Below are positions 1 to 9,050 of a stretch of 64,000 bases of DNA, one piece after another. The translations under genes and the position numbers were made by a program. Origin of the DNA: Acidimicrobiaceae bacterium (lineage in GTDB: Bacteria > Actinomycetota > Acidimicrobiia > Acidimicrobiales > JAUTXP01); NCBI GenBank assembly GCA_030837965.1, contig JAUTXP010000031.1:44675-108674 (forward strand). Reading direction: 5' to 3'. Numbering within the stretch: position 1 is the stretch's first letter; each line of letters starts with the position of its first letter. A model generated the notes under the pieces. That model was not told the DNA's origin, searched no databases, and worked only from the letters and a program-made list of their open reading frames with translations.

Positions 1-146
1 CCGTCTTGGGCCATGCCCACGCCATGGCCGAAGCCCTTGCCGTCGATGACGAGCACCGGAACGGCGGCGTCGGCCCGCGGGAGGGGGATAGGCGTGAGCA
101 GCAAGAGGCCGAGCGCGCCTGCGGCGGCCAGGGTTCGTCGGCGCAC
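1..146 (-). CDS. SpoIID/LytB-domain secreted protein, 5' end only
   Basis: Only about 48 N-terminal codons lie in the window and the gene runs off the left edge. The GTG start at 146 opens a signal peptide: RRRT, then a hydrophobic core (LAAAGALGLLLL), then PRADA as a likely cleavage site. Shortly after comes GFGHGVGMAQDG, which matches the G-x-GHGxGM-x-Q motif of SpoIID/LytB proteins. These act on peptidoglycan glycan strands or amidase control outside the membrane. The ribosome site is weak (GGAG two bases upstream), so the start is the least certain part. It is divergent from hemQ with only 33 bp between the starts, so the promoters must overlap. The family call rests on one motif plus the signal peptide, and the catalytic region is not visible. 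Confidence 0.6.
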   Translation of the reverse strand, partial: MRRRTLAAAGALGLLLLTPIPLPRADAAVPVLVIDGKGFGHGVGMAQD

Positions 147-179
147 GACTCCATAGTTGTCGCCCGTAGACTCCGCCGG

Positions 180-857
180 GTGACGGAGCCCGTGTCCCCC
201 ACCACCGGCTGGGGCGTACTGCACCTGTTCTGCAAGGCCCGGCCCGGCGTGGACGCCGAGGCCGTGCGCTCCGCGGTCAAGGCCGGGTCGGACGGTGACC
301 ACCAGGTCGTCTCCTTCGCCGTGCTGGGCCACAAGGCCGACCTCGGGTTCCTGGCCGTCGGCCCCGACCTGTGGCGGCTGCGCACGTTGCAGACCGGATT
401 GCAGGCGGCCGGGCTCGACGTGGTGGCCAGCTATGTGTCGCTGACCGAGGTCTCCGAGTACGCCAAGGGCATGCCCGAGGAGCGCTTGCAGGCCCGGCTG
501 TACCCGCAGCTTCCGCCTGAGGGCAAGCCCGCGGTGTGCTTCTATCCCATGTCCAAGCGGCGCGACGTGGGGCAGAACTGGTTCACCGAGCCCTACCAGG
601 AGCGGGAGCGGCTCATGTTCGAGCACGGCGCGTCGGGCCGGAAGTTCGCCGGGCGGGTGCTCCAGTTGGTGACCGGCTCGACGGGCCTGGACGACTACGA
701 GTGGGGCGTCACCCTGTTCGGCGTCACGCCCGACGACCTCAAGGAGTGCGTCTACACCATGCGCTTCGACCAAGCCTCAGCCGTGTATGCCGAGTTCGGC
801 CCGTTCTATACCGGGATGGTGGCCGACCTCGACGACCTGCTGACCCACCTGCGCTGA
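180..857 (+). CDS. hemQ: Coproheme decarboxylase HemQ (chlorite dismutase family)
   Basis: This 225-residue protein belongs to the chlorite dismutase fold in its HemQ branch. HemQ oxidatively decarboxylates two propionates of coproheme III to give haem b, the last step of the coproporphyrin-dependent pathway of Actinobacteria and Firmicutes. Visible family marks are YPMSKRR (about residues 122-128, containing the reactive Tyr), the proximal haem His in FEHG (about 149), GLDDYEWGV (about 169-177) and the terminal MRFDQASAVYAEFGPFY block. An open frame continues upstream to position 6, but that part reads as antisense of the divergent SpoIID gene. The GTG at 180 matches the usual N-terminus and length. 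A respiratory chlorite dismutase is unlikely because the distal Arg region is not of that type. Confidence 0.9.
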   Translation: MTEPVSPTTGWGVLHLFCKARPGVDAEAVRSAVKAGSDGDHQVVSFAVLGHKADLGFLAVGPDLWRLRTLQTGLQAAGLDVVASYVSLTEVSEYAKGMPEERLQARLYPQLPPEGKPAVCFYPMSKRRDVGQNWFTEPYQERERLMFEHGASGRKFAGRVLQLVTGSTGLDDYEWGVTLFGVTPDDLKECVYTMRFDQASAVYAEFGPFYTGMVADLDDLLTHLR

Positions 858-898
858 CGCCCCTGTGGGGCCGGGCCGGGCCGGCGCCTCGGTGACGG

Positions 899-1673
<775 letters not shown>

Positions 1674-1681
<8 letters not shown>

Positions 1682-3740
1682 CGGCGGGGACTCCGAGATA
1701 GGCCTGGATGACGCGGTCGTCGCGCTGGATGTCGGCGGGCAAACCGTCGGCGATCTTTTCGCCGAAGTCGAGCACGGCGATGCGGTCGCAGACCTGCATG
1801 ACCAATCCCATGTCGTGCTCGATGAGCACGACGGTCAGCCCCACGCCGCGGATCTGGCGGATGAGGTCGATGAGGGCGCCCTTCTCCGACGGGTTCATGC
1901 CCGCGGCAGGCTCGTCCAGCAGCAGGACCCTGGCCCGGGTGGCCATGGCTCGGGCGATCTCCAGCCTGCGCTGGTCGCCGTAGGGCAGGTTGCGGGCCGC
2001 GTCGTCGGCCCGCCGGCCCACGCCCACGAAGTCGAGCAGCCTGCGGGCCTCGACGCGGCCCTGGCGCTCCTCCCGCCAGTACCGAGGCGTGCCGATCAAG
2101 GCGCCGGGCACGCTGGTGCGGTGGTCCGCGTCGGTGCCGACGAGCACGTTCTCCAACGCGGTCATGTCCGGGAAGAGCCGGATGTTCTGGAACGTTCGGG
2201 CCACGCCGGCTTGGCAGATCTGGTGCGGGGGTTTGCCCACGATGGACGAGCCGTCGAGCCGGATGCCGCCGTCCGTGGGGTGGAACACGCCGGTGACGCA
2301 GTTGAACAACGTCGTCTTGCCCGCCCCGTTGGGCCCGATGATCCCGAAGATCTCGCCCTCTCGAACGGCCAGCGACACGCCCCGCATGGCGTGCACGCCG
2401 CCGAACGTCATCGACACGTCGTCCAGCTCCAGCACGACCCTCGCCGGGTCGACCGTGGGCGGCGGCGCGAGCGGCGCTGGGTCGACGGGCTCGGGATCGA
2501 CGGGCTCGGGATCGCCAGCGCGGTCGTCCTCCCCGACCGGCTCAGGGCCAGCACTGGCAACAGCAACAGCAGCCGCGTCGTCGGTGGGCGCGGCCTCGCC
2601 GATGGTCGCCCCCAGCCCCTCGGGCGCGGTGGCCTCTTGCAACTCGGCCGCCCGTCGGCGCGACGGCAACAGGCCCTGCGGTCGGAACACCATCACCAGG
2701 ACCAACGCCAGCCCGAACAGGAGCTGTCGGTACTCGTTGATGTCGCTGGCGTGGCCGCCGGTGACCGAGTTGAGCACCCGCAGCACATCGCGGCCCGCGG
2801 GCACGTTGCGCAGGTACTCGGGGATGAACGCGATCAAGAACGCACCCGCGATGACGCCAGGGATGGAGCCCATGCCGCCCAGCACCACGCCCGCCAGGAT
2901 CAGCACCGATAAGAAGAACGGGAAGTTGGCCGGGCTGACGAAGCTGACCTTGCCCGCATAGATCCAGCCGGACAGACCCCCGGTCGACGCGCCGACGGCA
3001 AAGGCCCACAGCTTGAGCTTGAACGTGGGCACGCCCATGACCTCGGCCGCGTCCTCGTCCTCGCGAATGGCGATCCACCCGCGGCCCACCCGCGACCGGT
3101 TGAGCCTGACGATGACCAGGATGGCGACCACGATGGCGGTGAGGACCAGGTAGTAGTAGGGGAGCGGGTCGAACTTGAAGGTCACGCCGCCGACGGATGG
3201 ATGGGGAATGCCGGTGATGCCGCGCGTCTCGCCCAGTCCGGCCGTGTTCTCGGCCACGATGCGCACGATCTCGCCGAAGCCGAGGGTCACGATGGCGAGG
3301 TAGTCCCCTCGAAGACGAAGGGTCGGCCCGCCCAACACCACTCCGGCCAGCATGGCGATGGCGATGGCCGCGGGCAGGGTGGCCCAGATGTTCCAGTGCG
3401 CGGTCGTGGTCAGCTTGGCCGCGCTGTACGCGCCCACTGCGTAGAAGGCGACGTAGCCCAGATCGAGAAGGCCGGCTTGGCCCACCACGATGTTCAGCCC
3501 GAGGGCCAACAGGATGTACAGCCCCACCGGGAAGAACAGCACGCTCTGCCACTTGAGCTCGAGGGTGCGGGGATAGACGATGGCGATGGCCAGCATGGCC
3601 AGGCAGACCACCAGCTTCACCCGCCAGCTCTGGCGCACCCACCAGCCGCCCACCAACTCGACTGGTGACAGCAGGCGCAGCCCTTTGCGCAGACCTCGTC
3701 GCAGGCCACCGCCGCTCGACGCCGAGCCGGGCGCGGTCAT
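1674..3740 (-). CDS. livM-livG: Fused branched-chain amino acid permease LivM - ATPase LivG
   Basis: One 688-residue polypeptide carries two subunits that are normally separate. Residues from about 30 to 390 are a LivM-type permease with about eight to ten membrane spans, including LNIVVGQAGLLDLGYVAFYAVGA and the cytoplasmic EAA-like region around GRGWIAIREDEDAAE. A hydrophilic linker follows, rich in Glu, Pro and Asp with repeated DPEPVDPEP. From about residue 430 comes a LivG ATPase: Walker A GPNGAGKTT, the signature region LPYGDQRRLEIARAMATR, and Walker B LLLDEPAAGMNPSE. The ATG at 3740 shares an ATGA overlap with the livH stop and fits better than the upstream ATG, which lies inside livH. 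The frame is continuous through the junction, so it is a true fusion in this sequence. Confidence 0.93.
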
Positions 3741-4693
3741 GCCCGGGCCCGGGCCAAGGCCTCGCCCAACAGGCCGGTGGGACGGAACAACAGGACCAGC
3801 ACCAGCACGGCAAAGGCGAACACGTCCTTCCACTCGCCGCCCAGCACCGACGCCCCCCAGTTCTCCAACAGCCCGAGCAGCAGCCCGCCCAACAGCGCGC
3901 CTCGGATGTTGCCGATGCCGCCCAGCACGGCCGCGGTGAAGGCCTTGATGCCGGGCAGGAAGCCGATGTTGTACTTGGCGAACTCGAAGAACAGGCCGTA
4001 GAGCGCGCCAGCGGCCCCGGCCAGGAGCCCGCCCAACAAGAAGGTGAGCAGCACGACGCGGTCGATGTTGACGCCCATCAGCGCGGCCGTCTCAGGGTCC
4101 TGGGCGGTGGCCCGGATGCCGCGGCCCAAGCGGGACCGGGCCACGAAGCGGTCGAGGCCCACCATCAGCACCAGCGCGGCGCCGAAGACCAGCACCTTGT
4201 CGGTGCGCACGTTGGCGCCGAGCACGTCCGCCAACTGGCGCTTGGCCAACACGCGGGGGAAGCCCAGTTGGTTGCGGCCGTAGCGCACGGCGAACAGCTC
4301 TTGCAGGAACAGCGAGATGCCGATGGCGGTAATGAGGGCCGACAGTCTGGGCGCGTTGCGCCTGCGCAGTGGCCGGTAGGCGACGCGCTCCATGATCACC
4401 GCCGCGCTGCCCGACGCCACCATGCCTGCGCCGATCGTCACCAGCAGCACGAGCACCAGGGCCAGGCCCGTCTTGGTCGGGTCGCCGGGCCCGATGCCCA
4501 TGGCGTGCATGGAGAACAGGCTGGCGAACACCCCGATCATGAAAATCTCGGAGTGGGCGAAGTTGATGAGGCGGAGCACGCCGTAGACGAGCGTGTAGCC
4601 CAAGGCGATGAGGGCGTAGACGGCCCCCAGGGTCAGGCCGTCGACGGTCTGCGGCCAGAACTGGTCCCGCAGGCAACTGAGACAGAAGTTGAT
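3737..4693 (-). CDS. livH: Branched-chain amino acid ABC transporter permease LivH
   Basis: A LivH permease of about 318 residues with eight or so membrane spans. Diagnostic text includes GLTLGAVYALIALGYTLVYG near the N-terminus and LINFAHSEIFM just after it, and the C-terminus has GGIGNIRGALLGGLLLGLLE. The frame has no ATG, GTG or TTG between the livJ stop and the conserved start of the family. A good ribosome site (GAGGAGG, 4700-4706) stands exactly 6 bp before an ATC codon at 4693, which I chose as the start. CTG at 4675 is the next option. A sequencing error or frameshift just upstream could also explain this. The gene ends in an ATGA overlap with livM-livG. Confidence 0.88.
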   Translation of the reverse strand: MNFCLSCLRDQFWPQTVDGLTLGAVYALIALGYTLVYGVLRLINFAHSEIFMIGVFASLFSMHAMGIGPGDPTKTGLALVLVLLVTIGAGMVASGSAAVIMERVAYRPLRRRNAPRLSALITAIGISLFLQELFAVRYGRNQLGFPRVLAKRQLADVLGANVRTDKVLVFGAALVLMVGLDRFVARSRLGRGIRATAQDPETAALMGVNIDRVVLLTFLLGGLLAGAAGALYGLFFEFAKYNIGFLPGIKAFTAAVLGGIGNIRGALLGGLLLGLLENWGASVLGGEWKDVFAFAVLVLVLLFRPTGLLGEALARARA

Positions 4694-4711
4694 GGCGAAC
4701 CTCCTCGAGAA

Positions 4712-4751
4712 CGAACGCAGGGGGCGCCGCGTGGCGCCCCCTGCTTGTTCG
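4712..4751 (-). terminator. Strong hairpin between livJ and livH (attenuator)
   Basis: A perfect 12-bp stem GCAGGGGGCGCC (4717-4728) and its complement (4733-4744) encloses a 4-nt GCGT loop. It is extended outward by CGAAC/GTTCG after two unpaired T. There is no T-run. It lies between the binding-protein gene and the permease gene, where ABC operons often stop most transcripts so that the binding protein is made in excess. Confidence 0.65.
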
Positions 4752-4772
4752 TCAGCCGCTCCGGTCTCTGGC

Positions 4773-5963
4773 CTAGGACTCCTTGGCCGTGATCTTGCCG
4801 CCCTTGACCTCGAAGACGTAGAGGCTCGGCGTCTTGATGTTGCCGTTGTCCTCGAACTCGATGGTCTTGGAGATGCCGTCGTACGTGCCCAGGTCCTTCT
4901 CCACGAAGTTGAGCATCTTGGCGCGGGTGGTGTTCCCGGCTTCCAGGCCCTTGATGTAGATGTTGGCCACGTCGTAGGCCTCGGGCGAGTAGGTGCCGGG
5001 CTCCTTGCCGTTGATGGCCTTGTAGGACTTGAAGAACTCGCCGAGCTTGCCGCTCGACGTCTCCGTAGCCAGGTTGCAGGGGCACGAGAGCAGGGCGCCC
5101 TCGGATGCGGCCGTGCCTGCGGCGGTGATGAAGCCGGGGTCGAGCGAGCCGTCACCGGACAGGAACGACGCGTTCACGCCTGCGTCGGTGAGCTGCTTCT
5201 TGAGCCTGCCCGCCTCCTGGTAGTACCCGCCGTAGAACACGACGTCCGGGCTGGCCGACTTGGCCTCGTTGACCGCGGCCGAGAAGTCAGCGGCCTTGGG
5301 GTCGAGCTTCACCCGCTTGGCTGCCTTGCCGCCCTTGGCCTCCATGGCCTTGACGGTGTCGTCGGCCAGGCCCTTGCCGTACTCGGAGTTGTCGTCGACG
5401 ACCACGACCGTCTTGCCCTTGAGCTTGTCGACGATGTAGTCGCCGATGCCCTTGCCCTGGAACGTGTCGTCGGCGATGGCCCGGTGGAAGACGGTCGAGC
5501 CCGGGGTGATGTTGGGCAGGTCCTTGTTGGTGGCGGATGCGCTCACCATCACCAGGCCCGCATCCTGCAGGGACGGGATGACGGCTTTGGTCTCGCCCGA
5601 GAAGGCGGGGCCGATGATCCCGATGATCGACTGGTCGTTGATGTACTGGTCCTTCACCGTGGTGGCCTTGTCAGGCGCGCCCTCGGTGTCGAATTCCTTC
5701 AACGTGACCGTGTACTTGCGGTCCGCCTTCTTGTTGTACTCCTCGATGGCGGTCTTGGCTCCGTTGCGGATGTTGATGCCCAGGTTGGCGGCCTCGCCCG
5801 TGAGCGGACCGACATAGGCCAGGTTCACCGCGGTCTTGGCGCCCGTGTCACCGGCGTTGCTATTGCTGTTGTTGTTGCTGTCCTTGCCGCAACCGGCCAG
5901 TCCAAGGGCCAAGGTCAACAGAACTGCCAGGAGGCCTGCCAGGCGGAACCTGGATCGCGTCAT
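4773..5963 (-). CDS. livJ: Branched-chain amino acid ABC transporter substrate-binding lipoprotein LivJ
   Basis: The 396-residue periplasmic-type (type I fold, LivJ/LivK) binding protein of the importer. It starts with a lipoprotein signal peptide ending in the lipobox LAGC with Cys at 25, followed by a low-complexity Asn/Ser linker. Family text follows: VNLAYVGPLTGEAANLG, GIIGPAFSGETKAV and VVVVDDNSEYGKGLAD. The ligand is inferred to be Leu/Ile/Val or a related amino acid from the family only; amide or urea importers share the fold. The ribosome site AGGAG is 7 bp from the ATG. It is first in the operon, with a 68-bp intergenic region shared with divergent alaX that must hold both promoters. 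Confidence 0.92.
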   Translation of the reverse strand: MTRSRFRLAGLLAVLLTLALGLAGCGKDSNNNSNSNAGDTGAKTAVNLAYVGPLTGEAANLGINIRNGAKTAIEEYNKKADRKYTVTLKEFDTEGAPDKATTVKDQYINDQSIIGIIGPAFSGETKAVIPSLQDAGLVMVSASATNKDLPNITPGSTVFHRAIADDTFQGKGIGDYIVDKLKGKTVVVVDDNSEYGKGLADDTVKAMEAKGGKAAKRVKLDPKAADFSAAVNEAKSASPDVVFYGGYYQEAGRLKKQLTDAGVNASFLSGDGSLDPGFITAAGTAASEGALLSCPCNLATETSSGKLGEFFKSYKAINGKEPGTYSPEAYDVANIYIKGLEAGNTTRAKMLNFVEKDLGTYDGISKTIEFEDNGNIKTPSLYVFEVKGGKITAKES

Positions 5964-6031
5964 ACGTTTTCTCCTGTCTCGCCGAAAGTTGGCGGCAGCA
6001 TAGGCACACTCGGGCAGAATCAGCGTTCACC

Positions 6032-6733
6032 GTGACCGATCTCCTCTACCTCCGCGACGCCTACCTCCGTCAGTTCGACTCCGTGGTGACCGACGTTCGC
6101 GACGGGGCCGTGGCCCTCGACCGGACCGCGTTCTATCCGACGGGCGGCGGCCAGCCCCACGACACCGGCACGTTGGGAGGGGTGGCCGTGGTCGACGTCC
6201 GCAAGGAGGGCGACGCCGTCTGGCACGCGGTGGACGGCGGGTCGTTCACCGTCGGCCAGGAGGTCCACGGCGTGGTCGACTGGGATCGCAGGCACCAGCT
6301 CATGCGCACCCATACCGCCCTTCATGTGCTGTGCGGCGTCATCTGGAACGAATGGGGAAAAAGTGTTACCGGCGGTAACATGGAGCCGCTGGCCGCCCGC
6401 ATGGACTTCGAGTTCGACCCGCTTCCCGAGGGCTTCGGCGCCGTCGTCGAGCAGCGGGTCAACGACGAGTTGGCCGCGGCCCGACCCATCGAGGTTTCGT
6501 TCCTGCCGCGGGACGTGGCCGTCGTGGACGCCGACCTCATCCGCACCAAGGTCAACCTCATCCCCGAGTCCGTGCGCGAGATCCGCGTCGTCGACATCGT
6601 GGGCCTGGACAAGCAGGCCGACGGCGGCACGCACGTGCGCACCACGGACGAGGTCGGCCGCATCCGCGTCCTGAAGACCGAGTCGAAGGGCAAGGGCAAC
6701 AAGCGCATTCGCATCGAGGTGCTCGATGGGTGA
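6032..6733 (+). CDS. alaX: Alanyl-tRNA editing protein (AlaX-type deacylase)
   Basis: A free-standing editing domain related to the second half of AlaRS, 233 residues. It hydrolyses Ser or Gly mischarged on tRNA-Ala in the cytoplasm. The N-terminal part holds AFYPTGGGQPHDTG (about 33-46) and the catalytic zinc motif RTHTALH (His 94 and His 98). The C-terminal motif is GGTHV with His 201. The residue where most family members have the zinc-ligand Cys is Asp (D197, in QADGGTH). I cannot tell from memory whether this is a normal sub-type or a loss. The GTG at 6032 is the start. Its last 8 bp overlap larE, so the two are co-translated. Confidence 0.85.
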   Translation: MTDLLYLRDAYLRQFDSVVTDVRDGAVALDRTAFYPTGGGQPHDTGTLGGVAVVDVRKEGDAVWHAVDGGSFTVGQEVHGVVDWDRRHQLMRTHTALHVLCGVIWNEWGKSVTGGNMEPLAARMDFEFDPLPEGFGAVVEQRVNDELAAARPIEVSFLPRDVAVVDADLIRTKVNLIPESVREIRVVDIVGLDKQADGGTHVRTTDEVGRIRVLKTESKGKGNKRIRIEVLDG

Positions 6734-7523
6734 CCTGGCTGTGCTTCGCGGTGGTTTGGCCGAGCTGGGATCGGTCGTGGTGGCCTTCAGCGGCGGGGCC
6801 GACTCCGCCTTCCTCGCGTATGTGGCCAACGACGTGTTGGGCGATCGAGCCCGTGTTGTCACCGCGGTGTCGCCTTCGCTGGCACCCGAGGAGCGGGCCG
6901 ACTGCGAGTCCTTGGCCCGCGAGTGGGGCCTGCGCTGGGAGGCGGTGGAGACCGACGAGTTGGCCGACCCTGCGTACGCGGCCAACGACGGCGAGCGCTG
7001 CTACCACTGCAAGGTCTCGTTGATGGACGCACTGGCGCCGTTCGTATCGGCCGGGTCCGGGGCCGCGGTGGCCTTGGGGGTGAACCTGGACGACTTGGGC
7101 GACCACCGGCCTGGCCAGCGGGCCGCAGCCGAGCGGGGCGCCGTCTTCCCGCTGGTCGACGCGGGCTTCACCAAGGCCGACGTGCGGGCCGCTTCGAAGG
7201 CGCTCGGTCTGCGCACGTGGGACAAGCCCGCGGCCGCGTGTCTCGCGTCGCGAGTCCCCTACGGCACCAGCGTGACCTTGGGCGTGCTGACGTCGGTGGC
7301 CCAGGCCGAGTCCGCCCTGCGGGGGTTGGGCTTCGGCCAACTGCGGGTTCGCCACTACGGCGACCTGGCCCGGATCGAGCTCGACGGGCCCGACGTGGCC
7401 GAGGCCGTACGCCGCAGGGACGAGGTGGTGGCCGCGGTCAAGCAGGCCGGATACCGCTATGTGACCGTGGACCTGGAAGGCTTCCGGTCCGGCAATCTCA
7501 ACCAAGCGCTGGGGGATTCATGA
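6726..7523 (+). CDS. larE: ATP-dependent sacrificial sulfur transferase LarE
   Basis: A 265-residue PP-loop ATPase of the LarE family. In lactate racemase cofactor synthesis LarE adenylates pyridinium-3,5-biscarboxylic acid mononucleotide and gives up its own Cys sulfur. The PP-loop is SGGADS (22-27). The sulfur-donor position is kept as Cys 172 in ACLASRVPYGT, and RCYHCK (91-96) supplies two further Cys typical of the family. No larB, larC or racemase gene lies in this window, so the target pathway is not shown. In many Actinobacteria LarE homologues stand alone. It overlaps alaX upstream and the NIL-domain gene downstream (ATGA). Confidence 0.92.
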   Translation: MGDLAVLRGGLAELGSVVVAFSGGADSAFLAYVANDVLGDRARVVTAVSPSLAPEERADCESLAREWGLRWEAVETDELADPAYAANDGERCYHCKVSLMDALAPFVSAGSGAAVALGVNLDDLGDHRPGQRAAAERGAVFPLVDAGFTKADVRAASKALGLRTWDKPAAACLASRVPYGTSVTLGVLTSVAQAESALRGLGFGQLRVRHYGDLARIELDGPDVAEAVRRRDEVVAAVKQAGYRYVTVDLEGFRSGNLNQALGDS

Positions 7524-7759
7524 ACGACGTACGGGTCAAGCTCACCTTTCCCGAGGAGTTGATCCGCGAGCCGGTCATCGCCCGCATGGTCCGCGAGTTC
7601 GACGTACTGCCCAACATCCGCAGGGCCAACGTCGAGGAGAAGGTGGGCTGGATCGTCTGTGAGCTCGACGGCAACGAGGAGCAGGTGGACGCGGCCATCG
7701 CGTGGCTGCGCGGGCTGGGCGTGCAGGTGGATCGCCTGGGCGACGTCGTCGAGGGCTGA
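7520..7759 (+). CDS. Small NIL-domain protein
   Basis: A 79-residue protein that is almost entirely one NIL (ferredoxin-like, ACT-resembling) domain, as found at the C-terminus of the methionine importer ATPase MetN and in some ferredoxins. Visible text is VRVKLTFPEELIREPVIARM followed by FDVLPNIRRANVEE and GWIVCELDG. Its ATG overlaps the larE stop (ATGA) and its own stop overlaps the next gene (TGATG). Being locked between larE and a membrane-linked gene suggests a small-molecule (sulfur or amino acid) sensing or binding role with LarE, but that is inference. Confidence 0.75.
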   Translation: MNDVRVKLTFPEELIREPVIARMVREFDVLPNIRRANVEEKVGWIVCELDGNEEQVDAAIAWLRGLGVQVDRLGDVVEG

Positions 7760-8400
7760 TGCGCAAGCTGCTCGTGGTCGGCGTGGTGCTGGCCGCGCTG
7801 GTGGCGTTGGACGCCGTGGCCAAGGGGTTCGTGGAGTCGCAGATCGAGTCCCGGGCCCGCAACGAGGCGGGCGTGGAGGCCAGCGCGTCGGCCCGCATCC
7901 ATTCCTTTCCGTTCGTGGGCAGGCTGCTGGTGACGGGTAGCGCGGGCGACATTGACCTCCGGCTGAAAGACGTGGCCGGTCAGCAGATTCGGTTCTCGCG
8001 ACTGTCCATCTCGTTGGCCGACGTCCGTTTGAACAAGGCCAAGCTCTTGACCCGCAAGGCCGAGATCACGTCCATCGACAAGGGCGTCATCACCATGGGC
8101 TTCACCGCAGCCGACCTGGGCCAGATCGTGCACCTGCCCGTCACCATGAGCAACGGCCGGATCGTGGTCAGTGTGCGGGGGGCCACCGCGGTGGCCTTCC
8201 CCTCGGCTGCGGCCGACGGGTCGTTGCGGCTGAAGGTATCGGGCCTGCCGGACTTCACGGTGCCCGTCCCCCGCACCCGCCTGGTCAACTGTGCGGTGCG
8301 CGATGTCAAGGTCAGCGGCGGGGAATTGCAGGCCTCGTGTGTGGTGGAGGAGATCCCGCCTGCGCTGTTGCGGGCGGCCCAGCGCGTCGGCTCGGCCTGA
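7759..8400 (+). CDS. DUF2993/LmeA-like exported lipid-binding protein
   Basis: A 213-residue protein with an N-terminal membrane or signal segment (LLVVGVVLAALVALDAVA), then KGFVESQIESRARNEAGVEA, the usual opening of DUF2993. LmeA of mycobacteria, a periplasmic phospholipid-binding protein linked to lipomannan maturation, belongs here. The body is predicted to be mostly beta-strand with alternating hydrophobic residues, as in the BPI/TULIP-like folds proposed for the family. The ATG at 7759 overlaps the preceding stop (TGATG), so it ends the alaX-larE-NIL transcript. An inverted repeat follows at 8417-8464. The ligand is not inferable. Confidence 0.75.
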   Translation: MRKLLVVGVVLAALVALDAVAKGFVESQIESRARNEAGVEASASARIHSFPFVGRLLVTGSAGDIDLRLKDVAGQQIRFSRLSISLADVRLNKAKLLTRKAEITSIDKGVITMGFTAADLGQIVHLPVTMSNGRIVVSVRGATAVAFPSAAADGSLRLKVSGLPDFTVPVPRTRLVNCAVRDVKVSGGELQASCVVEEIPPALLRAAQRVGSA

Positions 8401-8416
8401 GTCCCGTGCCTCCGGC

Positions 8417-8464
8417 TTCTTGTCACCGTCAGTTCGACTCGCAGGCGTGGGGCCATGACAAGAA
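8417..8464. repeat. Inverted repeat, 9-bp arms
   Basis: TTCTTGTCA (8417-8425) and TGACAAGAA (8456-8464) are exact inverted copies with 30 nt between. The repeat sits 16 bp after the DUF2993 stop and just before the next gene, so it may end the upstream transcript. A similar 47-nt structure with TTCT...AGAA arms lies at 8873-8919. Confidence 0.5.
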
Positions 8465-8476
8465 CGAGGCCGCGGG

Positions 8477-8803
8477 GTGACAGTGCGGATTGCCGCGTAC
8501 GTCCCCGACCTGATGGACCGGTCCAAGGTGGCCGCCGCCGCGGCTGCCGCAGGCGGCGGGATCGTGTTCGTGGCGTCGGCGGCCGGGTTGGTCGAGGCTG
8601 ACGCGGAACTGGTGGTGGTCGACCTGTCCCGACCCGGCGTGCTCGACGCGCTGCGGGCCCTGCCCGCCCAGGTGCAGTCGATCGGGTTCGGCAGCCACGT
8701 GGACGCCGACCTGTTGGCCGCGGCCCGCGACGCCGGTTGCGGCACCGTCCTGCCCCGCTCGCAGTTCTTCGCCCGCCTGCCCACCCTCCTCGCGCCCCGC
8801 TAA
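8477..8803 (+). CDS. Conserved-looking small protein, receiver-like fold, unknown function
   Basis: A 108-residue protein that I do not recognise. It alternates strands and helices in a way that resembles a response-regulator or Rossmann-like core: IVFVASAAGLVEA, then AELVVVDLSRP, then SIGFGSHVD, then GCGTVLPRS. It has LVVVDLS where a receiver has its phospho-Asp strand, but the acidic pocket and the conserved Lys of a real receiver are absent. The GTG at 8477 (or GTG 8483) is the start, with a G-rich weak ribosome site. It probably follows the DUF2993 gene in the same direction. Codon use is that of its neighbours. Confidence 0.6.
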   Translation: MTVRIAAYVPDLMDRSKVAAAAAAAGGGIVFVASAAGLVEADAELVVVDLSRPGVLDALRALPAQVQSIGFGSHVDADLLAAARDAGCGTVLPRSQFFARLPTLLAPR

Positions 8804-8872
8804 CCCCGCGCCCCCCACCCCCCTGCCGCCGCCACTCACCCTTTCGGCGCCCCCCACCCCCGTCGCATCCGC

Positions 8873-8919
8873 TTCTGGGCACCTTTTCTACGCCATAGGA
8901 CAAGAAATGGTGCCCAGAA
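8873..8919. repeat. Inverted repeat, 11-bp arms, in a convergent gap
   Basis: TTCTGGGCACC (8873-8883) and GGTGCCCAGAA (8909-8919) are exact inverted copies. Just inside, TTTTCT and AAGAAAT can extend the stem with one mismatch. It lies between a plus-strand and a minus-strand gene end, where a two-way terminator is expected. Confidence 0.55.
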
Positions 8920-8929
8920 CGGGAAGGCA

Positions 8930-9050
8930 CGGCGGGTTGGGGGGCGCGGCGGGTTCGGGCGGGGCGGCGGGTTGGGGGGCGCGGGGGCGCGGCGGGTTCG
9001 GGCGGGGCGGCGGGTTCGGGCGGGGTTGGGGGGTTGGGGGGTTAGGGGGA
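8930..9050. repeat. G-rich direct repeats
   Basis: An exact 29-bp unit (beginning CGCGGCGGGTTCGGGCGGGG) occurs at 8945-8973 and 8988-9016, with a period of 43 bp. Shorter pieces (GGGTTCGGGCGGGG, GGTTGGGGG) fill the rest up to 9050. The plus strand is a nearly unbroken series of G-runs. The repeat sits in the convergent gap and touches the end of the minus-strand gene at 9042. Apart from this and the inverted repeat I see nothing in 8804-9041. Confidence 0.7.

Noticed and set aside
6365..6379. Palindrome GTTACCGGCGGTAAC inside alaX, like the TetR operator
   Set aside because: It encodes the conserved protein text SVTGGNM of the AlaX family and lies well inside the gene, so coding constraint explains it.
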